64,000 nucleotides of DNA from Gemmatimonadota bacterium. GTDB taxonomy: Bacteria; Latescibacterota; UBA2968; UBA8231. The translations under genes were made by a program, and so were the position numbers. Where the stretch lies: NCBI GenBank assembly GCA_018672475.1, contig JABHFS010000163.1:1-64000 (forward strand), in the 5' to 3' direction. Positions 52,898 through 60,260 of this stretch are shown piece by piece; the first letter of the stretch is position 1, and every line of letters begins with the position of its first letter. A model generated the notes under the pieces. It had not been told where the DNA came from. It searched no databases and saw only the letters and a program-made list of their open reading frames with translations.

Positions 52898-55386
52898 CAG
52901 ATACACTCGACTTCGAGCGTGCAATCGAAACGCAAGCCCTCGGGCATTTGCCAGCGCTTCGCGCTATGCAACGGCTCAGCGACATCTTCCACCTCATACA
53001 ACGGCAGATTTTTAGCCCCCGCCGCATAGATCAACCGCTGATTATCCAAATGGCCAAAATAATAATCAGAGTATACCGGCCCTTGCTCTTTGATCAGTTG
53101 AACCAACCGTGGATCACGCACATTGTTCTTCGTCATCGCTTGCTCACCAATGACAATGCCGTGAAATTCCACTGGCATCCAACCCGATTCCCGTAGGTAA
53201 ATCTCCGCCCAGGTATGGCCAATCAGCGATTCGCTCCGGCCTTCAGCCCTAAAACGCCCTTCGCCATCAGGATAACCGATTAACGCCCCATTGATCTCCC
53301 TAGCTGGGATTCCTTCCGTTCGGCACAAGCTGATAAAAGCACGCGTCAGAGTAATGCAATGGCCCCCGCTATCACTTAAAGTCGCCACCGTGCTGTATAG
53401 ATTGTTCTGAATGCGATCTTTGGTCTTTTTAAACCGCTTCTTATTGGCAATGGCGTCATAAATCATTCGAGCTTTGGCTTCATCATCTGCGACATCCTGC
53501 ATTAACGCACGAAATCGCACGACCTCGGGTTGCTGCAATATATTTTCTTCAAACTCGAGACAGCGTGTGCGTTCAGTCGGCGCGAGAGGCCCTACATCTT
53601 CACCCTCTTCTCGCCGTTGCTCACATACGCTCAATTCGCAGGTATAACTAAAATCCCAAGGCCCCTCGCCGGCTTCAAAACCATAGCCATAGATAAAACC
53701 CATAGACTGGGCAAAATGCCCTTCCATCTTTTCTGGGCTGTAAGCGAGCATTTCCACATAGCGCTGATGCCCCTCTTTCTCGACTGGAATAGGGATATGC
53801 ACTCTCACCCGCTGGCCGGCTTCAATTCCGTTGGGATGAATTTGCAATCGATAGGTCACCCGATATCCTTGCCAATCATTTCGCGCCACCAAAACCCGAT
53901 CTTCGATCTTCGAGAAGTACTGCCGCTTCTCCTCCAGCGCCCGATAATCTGCCTCAAAAAACCGAGGCTCGTGATCGTACAACCAATTCCACGAATCGAT
54001 CTGGTCATAATAAATCCGGTCCGCAACTCGACGATACGGCATACCACTCGTCAGACTATCGGCCAGTAGCTCCTCGACGCATTCTCGCTCAAGCGGCGTA
54101 GTCGCCACGAGATACGCGACAAACTCACTTTCCTCTACCAAAAAATCATCATCGACTCGATACACCTGGTCCTTGATCCTGAAATGCGCATCAAGCAAAT
54201 CGGCGACTACCCCGCCCCCATCCCATGGCGCCAACGCCTGCACAAAGGGCGCACAAGCCGTGCGAAAACGATCATAGTCGTTCAATACCATTTCAATCGC
54301 CGCCAAAATATGTTCCGCATCAAAGACCCGACGCTGCAATTTAATCCCCACCCCAAGCGCCTCGACGCGATTGAGATGATATTCCTGATCCAAATGCTCC
54401 GGAGCCCCAATAATCGGCACCCCACAGCGCAAGGCCTGATAAATCGCGCCAATACCCACAATGCCCACCATGACCTCCGCCTTTGCCAATATCCATTCAC
54501 CCGGCAAATAATCAACGACGCGCACATTCTCCGCCTGTATCGCTGTCGTCCAGCGCCCCGCGGTGGTGACCAACACGCGATAAGGTTTGTCCCGAACGGC
54601 CGTCACTAACTCATCTAGATAATCGGGCGGCCGACCGCTACTACCACAAGTCACATAAATCAAGGGCAGCGAAGTATCCCATCCTTCGTCGAGCAGATCC
54701 ACATTTTCTGGAGGTGCAGGCCGGTCGTGCAAAGGGCCAACATAGTAGTAGCCCCCCTTAGACTTGCCCGACGGATGGAATTCCGGAATATCGGCCATCA
54801 AATAGAAATTTCGCTGCGGTTTGACCTCTTCGGCCCGTTCGCCCAAATACTCATCAAAAAGATCTCCCGAACTACCAAAATGATCGCCAACAGCTATCGG
54901 CTCTGCATAACCTGGCTGATTGTAGGCTTGGGCAATACGCGCGTCATCAATCCCCTCAAGGCGAGCGCTAATCTCCGCCGTCGGTTTCATATCGTGGATC
55001 ACCAGATTCGGCTTGATCACTTGCATTAACACCCGCTCTGAACTCACACATCGGTCGATCCACGCATGATCGTAATAGGCATAATCTCCCCGCTCTACAC
55101 ATTCATCCATCCGGCTTTGAGGCATCGTTTCCACATCATGCAATTCGAAACCCTCTCGCCGCACGCGATCCACATGGGGACCGCGCCCTGCAAGCACCAC
55201 ATGATAACCTCGATCCTTGAGGATCCGGGCTATCACCAGGGGGCGAATCGTATGCGCAAGACTGTAGCCGTGCAAGAAAATGAGAACAGTCTTGTCCCCT
55301 CGATCGTTAGCCGTAGACAGCCGATCGAACTGCTTGCTCCAATTCAGGAGTTTTTGCGCGAGATGTAGGCGAAAAGATGTGAACAT
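52897..55386 (-). CDS. Glycosyltransferase-transglutaminase fusion protein
   Basis: 829 residues. Residues about 30-385 are a GT-B, UGT/MurG-like glycosyltransferase: ILIFLHGYSLAHTIRPLVIARILKDRGYHVVLAGRGPHV at the start, LIYVTCGSSGRP, and VGIVGIGAIYQALRCGVPIIGAPEHLDQEYHLNRVEALGVG, the donor-binding stretch. Residues about 400-620 are a linker with beta-sandwich-like sequence. Residues about 660-770 are a transglutaminase-like core: SGGHCITLTRAFISLCRTEGIPAREINGALIGYPDG (catalytic Cys) and LIGHTWAEIYLRESGWMPVEFHG (catalytic His; the third residue is Glu rather than the usual Asp). It starts 15 bases after the small peptide stop. I know of no standard family with this order; joint modification of the peptide is inferred. 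Confidence 0.8.
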   Translation of the reverse strand: MFTSFRLHLAQKLLNWSKQFDRLSTANDRGDKTVLIFLHGYSLAHTIRPLVIARILKDRGYHVVLAGRGPHVDRVRREGFELHDVETMPQSRMDECVERGDYAYYDHAWIDRCVSSERVLMQVIKPNLVIHDMKPTAEISARLEGIDDARIAQAYNQPGYAEPIAVGDHFGSSGDLFDEYLGERAEEVKPQRNFYLMADIPEFHPSGKSKGGYYYVGPLHDRPAPPENVDLLDEGWDTSLPLIYVTCGSSGRPPDYLDELVTAVRDKPYRVLVTTAGRWTTAIQAENVRVVDYLPGEWILAKAEVMVGIVGIGAIYQALRCGVPIIGAPEHLDQEYHLNRVEALGVGIKLQRRVFDAEHILAAIEMVLNDYDRFRTACAPFVQALAPWDGGGVVADLLDAHFRIKDQVYRVDDDFLVEESEFVAYLVATTPLERECVEELLADSLTSGMPYRRVADRIYYDQIDSWNWLYDHEPRFFEADYRALEEKRQYFSKIEDRVLVARNDWQGYRVTYRLQIHPNGIEAGQRVRVHIPIPVEKEGHQRYVEMLAYSPEKMEGHFAQSMGFIYGYGFEAGEGPWDFSYTCELSVCEQRREEGEDVGPLAPTERTRCLEFEENILQQPEVVRFRALMQDVADDEAKARMIYDAIANKKRFKKTKDRIQNNLYSTVATLSDSGGHCITLTRAFISLCRTEGIPAREINGALIGYPDGEGRFRAEGRSESLIGHTWAEIYLRESGWMPVEFHGIVIGEQAMTKNNVRDPRLVQLIKEQGPVYSDYYFGHLDNQRLIYAAGAKNLPLYEVEDVAEPLHSAKRWQMPEGLRFDCTLEVECI

Positions 55387-55401
55387 AGCTTAGACTCGGT
55401 A

Positions 55402-55641
55402 TTATTGATTACCTCCCGATGGGGTCCATCCTCCATCTCGATCATAATCACCAATAGTGACATAACCCATTGCTTGATCAACGACTTGAGTTTCAGGCTC
55501 TGCCCCATCTACTCGAATATCTGGAGCCGCTTGCACATCTTCGACCTTGCCCAGTAAAGTAGTCGCAGCAATGGCCATAAAACTCGATGCCCAGCCTAAC
55601 GATCGACGCACGATCACGCTTGCCTTCTTGGTAGTGCCCAT
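55402..55641 (-). CDS. Small exported-looking peptide, candidate substrate of the cluster
   Basis: 79 residues behind a strong GGAGGAG ribosome site. Residues 1-13 are basic (two lysines then RR), 14-31 hydrophobic and small, and AQA-like VQA at 36-38 looks like a signal peptidase site; the RR just before the hydrophobic stretch is also reminiscent of a Tat signal. The predicted mature part, residues 39-79, is acidic, has three Gln and no Lys, and ends GDYDRDGGWTPSGGNQ. It is the first gene of the operon that encodes a GT-transglutaminase fusion. No family recognised; a modified exported peptide is inferred. Confidence 0.7.
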   Translation of the reverse strand: MGTTKKASVIVRRSLGWASSFMAIAATTLLGKVEDVQAAPDIRVDGAEPETQVVDQAMGYVTIGDYDRDGGWTPSGGNQ

Positions 55642-55697
55642 AATACTCTCCTCCGTAGGTTTGCAATAGGAATAGCACGTTTATCTCCAATAATACT

Positions 55698-55715
55698 TGT
55701 CAAATTTCATGCCAA
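55698..55715 (-). promoter_or_regulatory. Sigma-54-like promoter motif before the peptide gene
   Basis: Minus strand reads TTGGCATGAAATTTGACA. The GG and the GA lie ten bases apart, like the -24/-12 elements of sigma-54 promoters, but the -12 box has GA in place of the consensus GC. It starts right at the T run of the upstream terminator and about 55 bases before the peptide start. Confidence 0.35.
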
Positions 55716-55750
55716 AAAAAAAGCCCCTTCGCAATATTTGCAAAGGGCTT
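55714..55750 (-). terminator. Strong terminator between regulator gene and peptide operon
   Basis: Minus strand: AAGCCCTTTGC, loop AAATATT, GCGAAGGGGCTT with one bulged G, followed by nine T. It insulates the peptide operon from the sigma-54 regulator gene upstream. Confidence 0.85.
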
Positions 55751-55801
55751 ATTTTCAATACTTTATGTCATTTGTCTCAATACAGACAAAATATTGCCTA
55801 T

Positions 55802-55923
55802 TACGATATACCGTATTAAATATTTCCTTTCATATCACATGAGGCCTAACCTATCATGAAAACAGCTACTTATATATTTAATACGATATATCGTATTAAA
55901 TCGCGATAATACGATATATCGCA
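55802..55923. promoter_or_regulatory. Three ATACGAT palindromic operator sites upstream of the peptide operon
   Basis: Site B, 55877-55900, is a perfect 24-bp palindrome with core ATACGATATATCGTAT. Site C (core 55910-55923) and site A (core 55802-55815) are near-copies with one or two changes. Centres of B and C are 28 bases apart, A and B 80 bases. All lie 90-215 bases upstream of the promoter-like motif, as expected for enhancer sites of a sigma-54 activator. Confidence 0.6.
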
Positions 55924-55942
55924 CTCTCTTATTGCAAGACAA

Positions 55943-58900
55943 CTAAACCCTAGCCTTTCTATACTCAACTCCCAACCGATCCAATCGACTTCTAAGCGTA
56001 GTTGGCTTTAAACCAAGCAAATAAGCAGCCCCCTTTTTCCCGTGAATGACCCCTCCCGTATGCCCTAATACTCTCTCCAAATACAACTTTTCATACTCAT
56101 CTAATGGCACGATCCCCCCAAGCCCTTCCATCCGGACCGCTGGCATATTTTGCGCCGGTCCAAAGGGAATATGCTCCGGCATAATACTGCTTTCTCCCGC
56201 AAGAATAACCGCCCGCTGCAATGTATGCTCCAACTCGCGCACATTGCCTGGCCAATCGTAATCGATCAAGACCCGCACGGCTAATTCATGTATGAAGGGT
56301 TGCTGTTGATGCAGATGGGCTGCGAATTGGCGCACAAAATATTTGGCCAATAGGGGAATATCTTCTTTTCGCTCTCGCAAAGGAGGAACTTCAATAGGTA
56401 TAACATTTAATCTATAGTATAAATCCTCTCTAAAAGCCCCTTCTCGCACAGCCTCGGTCAAATTCCGATTCGTCGCGGCAATAACCCGCACATCAACATT
56501 TATGGGCTGGGTCCCGCCGACTCTTTCTATCGCTTGTTCCTGTAGCACATGCAATAGACGAGTCTGTGACTCAAGCGGCAAATCGCCGATTTCGTCTAAA
56601 AATATGGTCCCCTTATCTGCCAGCTCGAATTTGCCTAATTTCCGCGCAATCGCCCCAGTAAAAGCCCCCCTCTCATGGCCGAACAACTCGCTATCAAAGA
56701 GCTCTCTTTGCACTGAGCCACAATTTACCTGTAAAAAAGGCCTATCCCTTCGATCACTGCCCTCGTGGATCGCACGCACAGCAAGGCCCTTGCCCGTCCC
56801 GGTCTCTCCCAATATCAAAACCGTCAAATCGGTCCAAGCGACTTCTTTGATCTGCCGCTTAATCTGCCGGATCGTCGGGCTCTCGCCAATAAAATCGCCC
56901 GAAGCAGAAGCCGAACGCAGCGCCTCATTTAACCCGGCTATACGCAAGTCTTCCGTAACGGAAATCTTAACTTCAGCAATCTTCGAATAATTGAGATCGC
57001 GATCAACGGACTGCACCTTAAAGGTATATTCGCCTGGCTCCAACTGTGGATAATCCACTTGCCGATCGCGTGTTTGCCGCCACCCTTCTTCATACCCATC
57101 TAAACAATATCGATACACCAAATACGAAGCCCGTTCCAATGGACTCCGCCCCTTAAGCAAGAAGCTGACACGACCAATAGTTGAGGAAAAACTGACTTCG
57201 CTATGGGCCTCATATTCATTCCCTGCTATGACCTTTGCGACTTCGACAAATGGCCTTACTCGACGTGGCGTATATTGCACTAACCCATTTCCCGTGCCAG
57301 CCCATAAGGTTCCATCCTGATCGACCAGAACATCGTATATGACATTTGCCCCAAGTTGACCCGATATTTGCAAGGTTTGTATTACTTGCCCATCGCAACT
57401 ACAAATACCACCACCCTCCGTGCCTATATAGATTATACCATCGGTTCTTTGGCAAAATGAAGTGACCAAATCACAAGCTAAACCATCTTTTTGATTTATG
57501 TAGGAGACCTTGCTGCCGTCATAAATTGCAACGCCCTCATTCGTTCCCACCCACAAAGATTCGTCTTCCCCTGTAAATAGAGCCAATACAGCCGCCCCCT
57601 CAATCGCTGCAAATCTTGTAAAATCCTTCCCATCATAAACACAAAGACCATCCCAGGTAGCTGGAGACGCAGACCCCATCCACACCTTGCCATCACGGGC
57701 AATTTCCAATGCACCTATCCAGGTCGGATAGTCTCTGACCTTATCCGACGAGAAAACCTTAGTTTCAGATTCAGAATAACAACCGAATCCAGCCCCAAGC
57801 TTTGAAGCAAACCAAATCGAACCATCCAGATCTTCTTTTACAGTGCTAATCTCACTTGCCCCCAACCCCGCCCCACTTATTACCCGGACGAAGTCTTGTC
57901 CATCATATTCCCAAAAAGAACCATTTCTACTACCAAGCCATATTTTTTCATTCGAACTTGCACATAAGCCCGTTACACCCTCAACATTTAATTCATCAGG
58001 TAAGCTTATAGCCTCAATGCTCTTCTTATCATACCGAACAAGCCCAGCCGAAGAAGCCGCATATATGGGACCGGTTCCATATTGCGCAATGCTAGTGATC
58101 TGATTAGATAACAAACCCTGATTCGTTTGATAAATTTTCACTCGGGTTGCATCATAATAATACAATCCCATCCCATAGGTCCCCACCCACACTCTTCCGA
58201 TACTATCGCAACACAATCCTAGCCAAATGATCGCATTGACACTACTAACCATCCTGAAAATTTCGCCGTCGAAACAATACAAAATTCCGATGCGACTACC
58301 AAGCCAGATCGTCCCAAGAGAATCAGCCGCTAAGCTCACAATATCCCGTGGAACTTCTTGCCCGACCTCTACATTATTTACGACCTTGTTTTGATCAACG
58401 AGGAACAACTCTTGCCCCGTCGTGAACCAAATTGTACCATCTTCCCTAGGCAATATTGAAGTAATGCTACTCTTTTCGTCAAATTCTACAATTTGAGTAA
58501 TGCCCTGCGAATTAAAGCAGTAGAGACCATATCCTCCGAGCCAGACCTGCCCTGCAGTGTCTACCTTTATATCATTAATACTTATCCCAATATCCGCTTG
58601 AGCATCAGAAAGATAAATCTCATCAAGCTGCCCCCCATCCCATCTATATACTTTGGGAGATATTCCAGGACTCCCTTCAACTCCAAACCACAAATGACCA
58701 TTATTATCCTTACAACTTCCCCACAAAAAACGTTCGGGCGCTCCTATATCAATTGTTTCAAATCGCCCATCAACATAACGACTCAGCCCCATACTGGTCC
58801 CCAACCATATACAGCCCTCGTCATCTTCAATAATACTGAATACTCCATCACCCGCTAAACCATCTTTTCGGGTATACGATTCAAAGATATCGCCATCATA

Positions 58901-59059
58901 AATCACCACCCCACGGTCATGAGTCCCAACCCAAAGCAAACCCTTACGATCTTCGTAGATACATTCGATCTTCATATCAGGCAGTCCATCGCGCATGGAA
59001 AAATGCTCCCATACACCAACTCCCTCAGCCGTCGTCTGTACTTGACTCTCTAAATTCAT
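55943..59059 (-). CDS. Soluble beta-propeller sensor fused to a sigma-54 activator
   Basis: 1038 residues with no signal peptide or membrane segment. Residues about 20-620 are repeated two-component-regulator propeller motifs (for example GLLWVGTHDRGVVIYDG and GCIWLGTSMGLSRYVDG). A Y_Y_Y-like beta domain follows at about 640-705. Residues about 735-965 are the AAA+ domain: Walker A GETGTGKG, the sigma-54 contact loop GAFTGA, Walker B TIFLDEIGDL and PPLRERKEDIPLLA. The last 55 residues form a Fis-type HTH (YLERVLGHTGGVIHGKKGAAYLLGLKPTTLRSRLDRLGVEY). Related propeller sensors are usually transmembrane histidine kinases; here the ligand must be intracellular. It follows the receiver gene by 29 bases. 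The gene is clearly more AT-rich than its surroundings. Confidence 0.9.
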   Translation of the reverse strand: MNLESQVQTTAEGVGVWEHFSMRDGLPDMKIECIYEDRKGLLWVGTHDRGVVIYDGDIFESYTRKDGLAGDGVFSIIEDDEGCIWLGTSMGLSRYVDGRFETIDIGAPERFLWGSCKDNNGHLWFGVEGSPGISPKVYRWDGGQLDEIYLSDAQADIGISINDIKVDTAGQVWLGGYGLYCFNSQGITQIVEFDEKSSITSILPREDGTIWFTTGQELFLVDQNKVVNNVEVGQEVPRDIVSLAADSLGTIWLGSRIGILYCFDGEIFRMVSSVNAIIWLGLCCDSIGRVWVGTYGMGLYYYDATRVKIYQTNQGLLSNQITSIAQYGTGPIYAASSAGLVRYDKKSIEAISLPDELNVEGVTGLCASSNEKIWLGSRNGSFWEYDGQDFVRVISGAGLGASEISTVKEDLDGSIWFASKLGAGFGCYSESETKVFSSDKVRDYPTWIGALEIARDGKVWMGSASPATWDGLCVYDGKDFTRFAAIEGAAVLALFTGEDESLWVGTNEGVAIYDGSKVSYINQKDGLACDLVTSFCQRTDGIIYIGTEGGGICSCDGQVIQTLQISGQLGANVIYDVLVDQDGTLWAGTGNGLVQYTPRRVRPFVEVAKVIAGNEYEAHSEVSFSSTIGRVSFLLKGRSPLERASYLVYRYCLDGYEEGWRQTRDRQVDYPQLEPGEYTFKVQSVDRDLNYSKIAEVKISVTEDLRIAGLNEALRSASASGDFIGESPTIRQIKRQIKEVAWTDLTVLILGETGTGKGLAVRAIHEGSDRRDRPFLQVNCGSVQRELFDSELFGHERGAFTGAIARKLGKFELADKGTIFLDEIGDLPLESQTRLLHVLQEQAIERVGGTQPINVDVRVIAATNRNLTEAVREGAFREDLYYRLNVIPIEVPPLRERKEDIPLLAKYFVRQFAAHLHQQQPFIHELAVRVLIDYDWPGNVRELEHTLQRAVILAGESSIMPEHIPFGPAQNMPAVRMEGLGGIVPLDEYEKLYLERVLGHTGGVIHGKKGAAYLLGLKPTTLRSRLDRLGVEYRKARV

Positions 59060-59088
59060 CGGATCTTTCTAGTGGGATAGTGCCAGGG

Positions 59089-59526
59089 CTAAGGCCGGAT
59101 TTTATTTGCCTTTGGCCAATTCAATTTCTGTACCCATTCATACAGATTTGATTTTTCGTCTCTCATATTTCTATAAAGACTATAAACAAAACTATCCAAT
59201 AAAATAGGCTTCTCTATCAAGTCTTGTGCTCCATTTAGCAGCGCTTCTTTTGCCATCAAAGGATCCGCTCTATCCGATAGCATTATTATCTTCGTATTCT
59301 TTCCGACTTCCCTCAATTTTCGAATAACATTCAAACCCGACAAGTTCGGCAATGATTCGTCTATGATTGCCAAATCATATTCTTTAGACAACATTCGATC
59401 ATAGGCACAAAATCCGTCGTTGACGACTTCCACTGATGTGCCTACGCGTTTCTTTGTTAATATCCGGTAGATAAACCCACAAGAATACACATCGCCATCA
59501 GCGAGCAAAATTCGCGACATAGTCAA
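59089..59526 (-). CDS. Receiver-only response regulator
   Basis: 145 residues: one receiver domain with DGD at the acidic pocket (residues about 10-12), phosphoacceptor Asp in LAIIDESLPNLSGL, the Ser/Thr switch in IIMLSD and the lysine in IEKPILL. No output domain. TTG at 59526 has GGAGG five bases upstream, giving MTMSRILLAD; the ATG at 59520 is too far. It opens the regulator unit and could be phosphorylated by the histidine kinase of the peptide operon. Confidence 0.85.
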   Translation of the reverse strand: MTMSRILLADGDVYSCGFIYRILTKKRVGTSVEVVNDGFCAYDRMLSKEYDLAIIDESLPNLSGLNVIRKLREVGKNTKIIMLSDRADPLMAKEALLNGAQDLIEKPILLDSFVYSLYRNMRDEKSNLYEWVQKLNWPKANKIRP

Positions 59527-59655
59527 AGCTGCCTCCTCCTAAATATTTCAACCTGAGGTCACGGCTTATGATATACATGGACTACGATAAGAAAACAAAC
59601 AAAATACACTGATCATACAAACAAAAACTAATTCAAAAGACAAAAACTGATTGGA

Positions 59656-59673
59656 AATCAAAAAATTGGCCAA
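59656..59673 (-). promoter_or_regulatory. Sigma-54-like promoter motif before the receiver gene
   Basis: Minus strand reads TTGGCCAATTTTTTGATT: GG and GA ten bases apart, as in the motif before the peptide gene. Confidence 0.35.
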
Positions 59674-59726
59674 ACAAACAAGGTAAATTAATAGATTTCA
59701 CTTCCTGAGAAGCGAGCCCAATTTCG

Positions 59727-59891
59727 TCATCTATCGTATTTATGATACGATGTAATTTGATCGAATATACCTGAAAAATAATCGACCTTTACAAATTTCC
59801 CACCTTTAGAACAATACAATCCATATCCACCCATCGACACATTACCATCTTTCTCTACTGCCGTACCATTAATGCTATACCCTCTTTCATC
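59727..59891 (-). pseudogene. Decayed piece of a second propeller regulator
   Basis: One frame reads DERGYSINGTAVEKDGNVSMGGYGLYC and on to FDQITSYHKYDR before a stop at 59727-59729. It aligns with GISINDIKVDTAGQVWLGGYGLYC of the intact sigma-54 regulator. A second, out-of-frame piece upstream (to about 59960) reads YVSAEVGISGVQIEEG and resembles the same blade. The rest of the gene is gone, which points to duplication and loss. The remaining sequence between this remnant and the nucleoside hydrolase gene holds the terminator at about 59975-60008; otherwise I see no gene. Confidence 0.6.
59733..59751. promoter_or_regulatory. ATCGTAT-n5-ATACGAT operator-like inverted repeat
   Basis: Two seven-base arms, 59733-59739 and 59745-59751, with a five-base spacer, about 60 bases upstream of the promoter-like motif of the receiver-regulator unit. 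The half-site is that of the operators at 55802-55923, but the arms are in the opposite order. Confidence 0.5.
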
Positions 59892-59974
59892 TTATTCTTC
59901 TGTACCCCTCTTCAATCTGGACACCGCTTATCCCAACCTCCGCCGATACATACGAAATTTACTATTTATTACAA

Positions 59975-60008
59975 CAAAACCCCCGCCGAATGCCCTGCGG
60001 GGGTTTTA
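59975..60008 (-). terminator. Hairpin terminator, bidirectional
   Basis: CCCCCGC (59980-59986) with GCGGGGG (59997-60003), ten-base loop, A run on one side and T run on the other. On the minus strand it could end the nucleoside hydrolase transcript, 250 bases after that stop. Confidence 0.65.
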
Positions 60009-60260
60009 CACTATTGCCATTGTGAATATCACTACTTGAACACAACGCCCAACATTTTTATAGAGCACTCCGTCAACACCGAATTCACCCACCTCTTAGG
60101 ATCGCTCGGATACATAACGATGTACGGTTAGATCGTGCACAGTCGTTTTCTCTCAAACTATCAACTCCGACAAGACGCGGCGATCGCAATCTTTAGCCTA
60201 GGGTAAAGATCAGACATGGCCTTGCTCCAATGCAAACGATCAGACCGCAACGACGAGCTT

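Noticed and set aside
55800-55925. Palindromes as transposon ends
   Set aside because: They are short, repeated within one intergenic region and not at the ends of any gene block; an operator role fits better.
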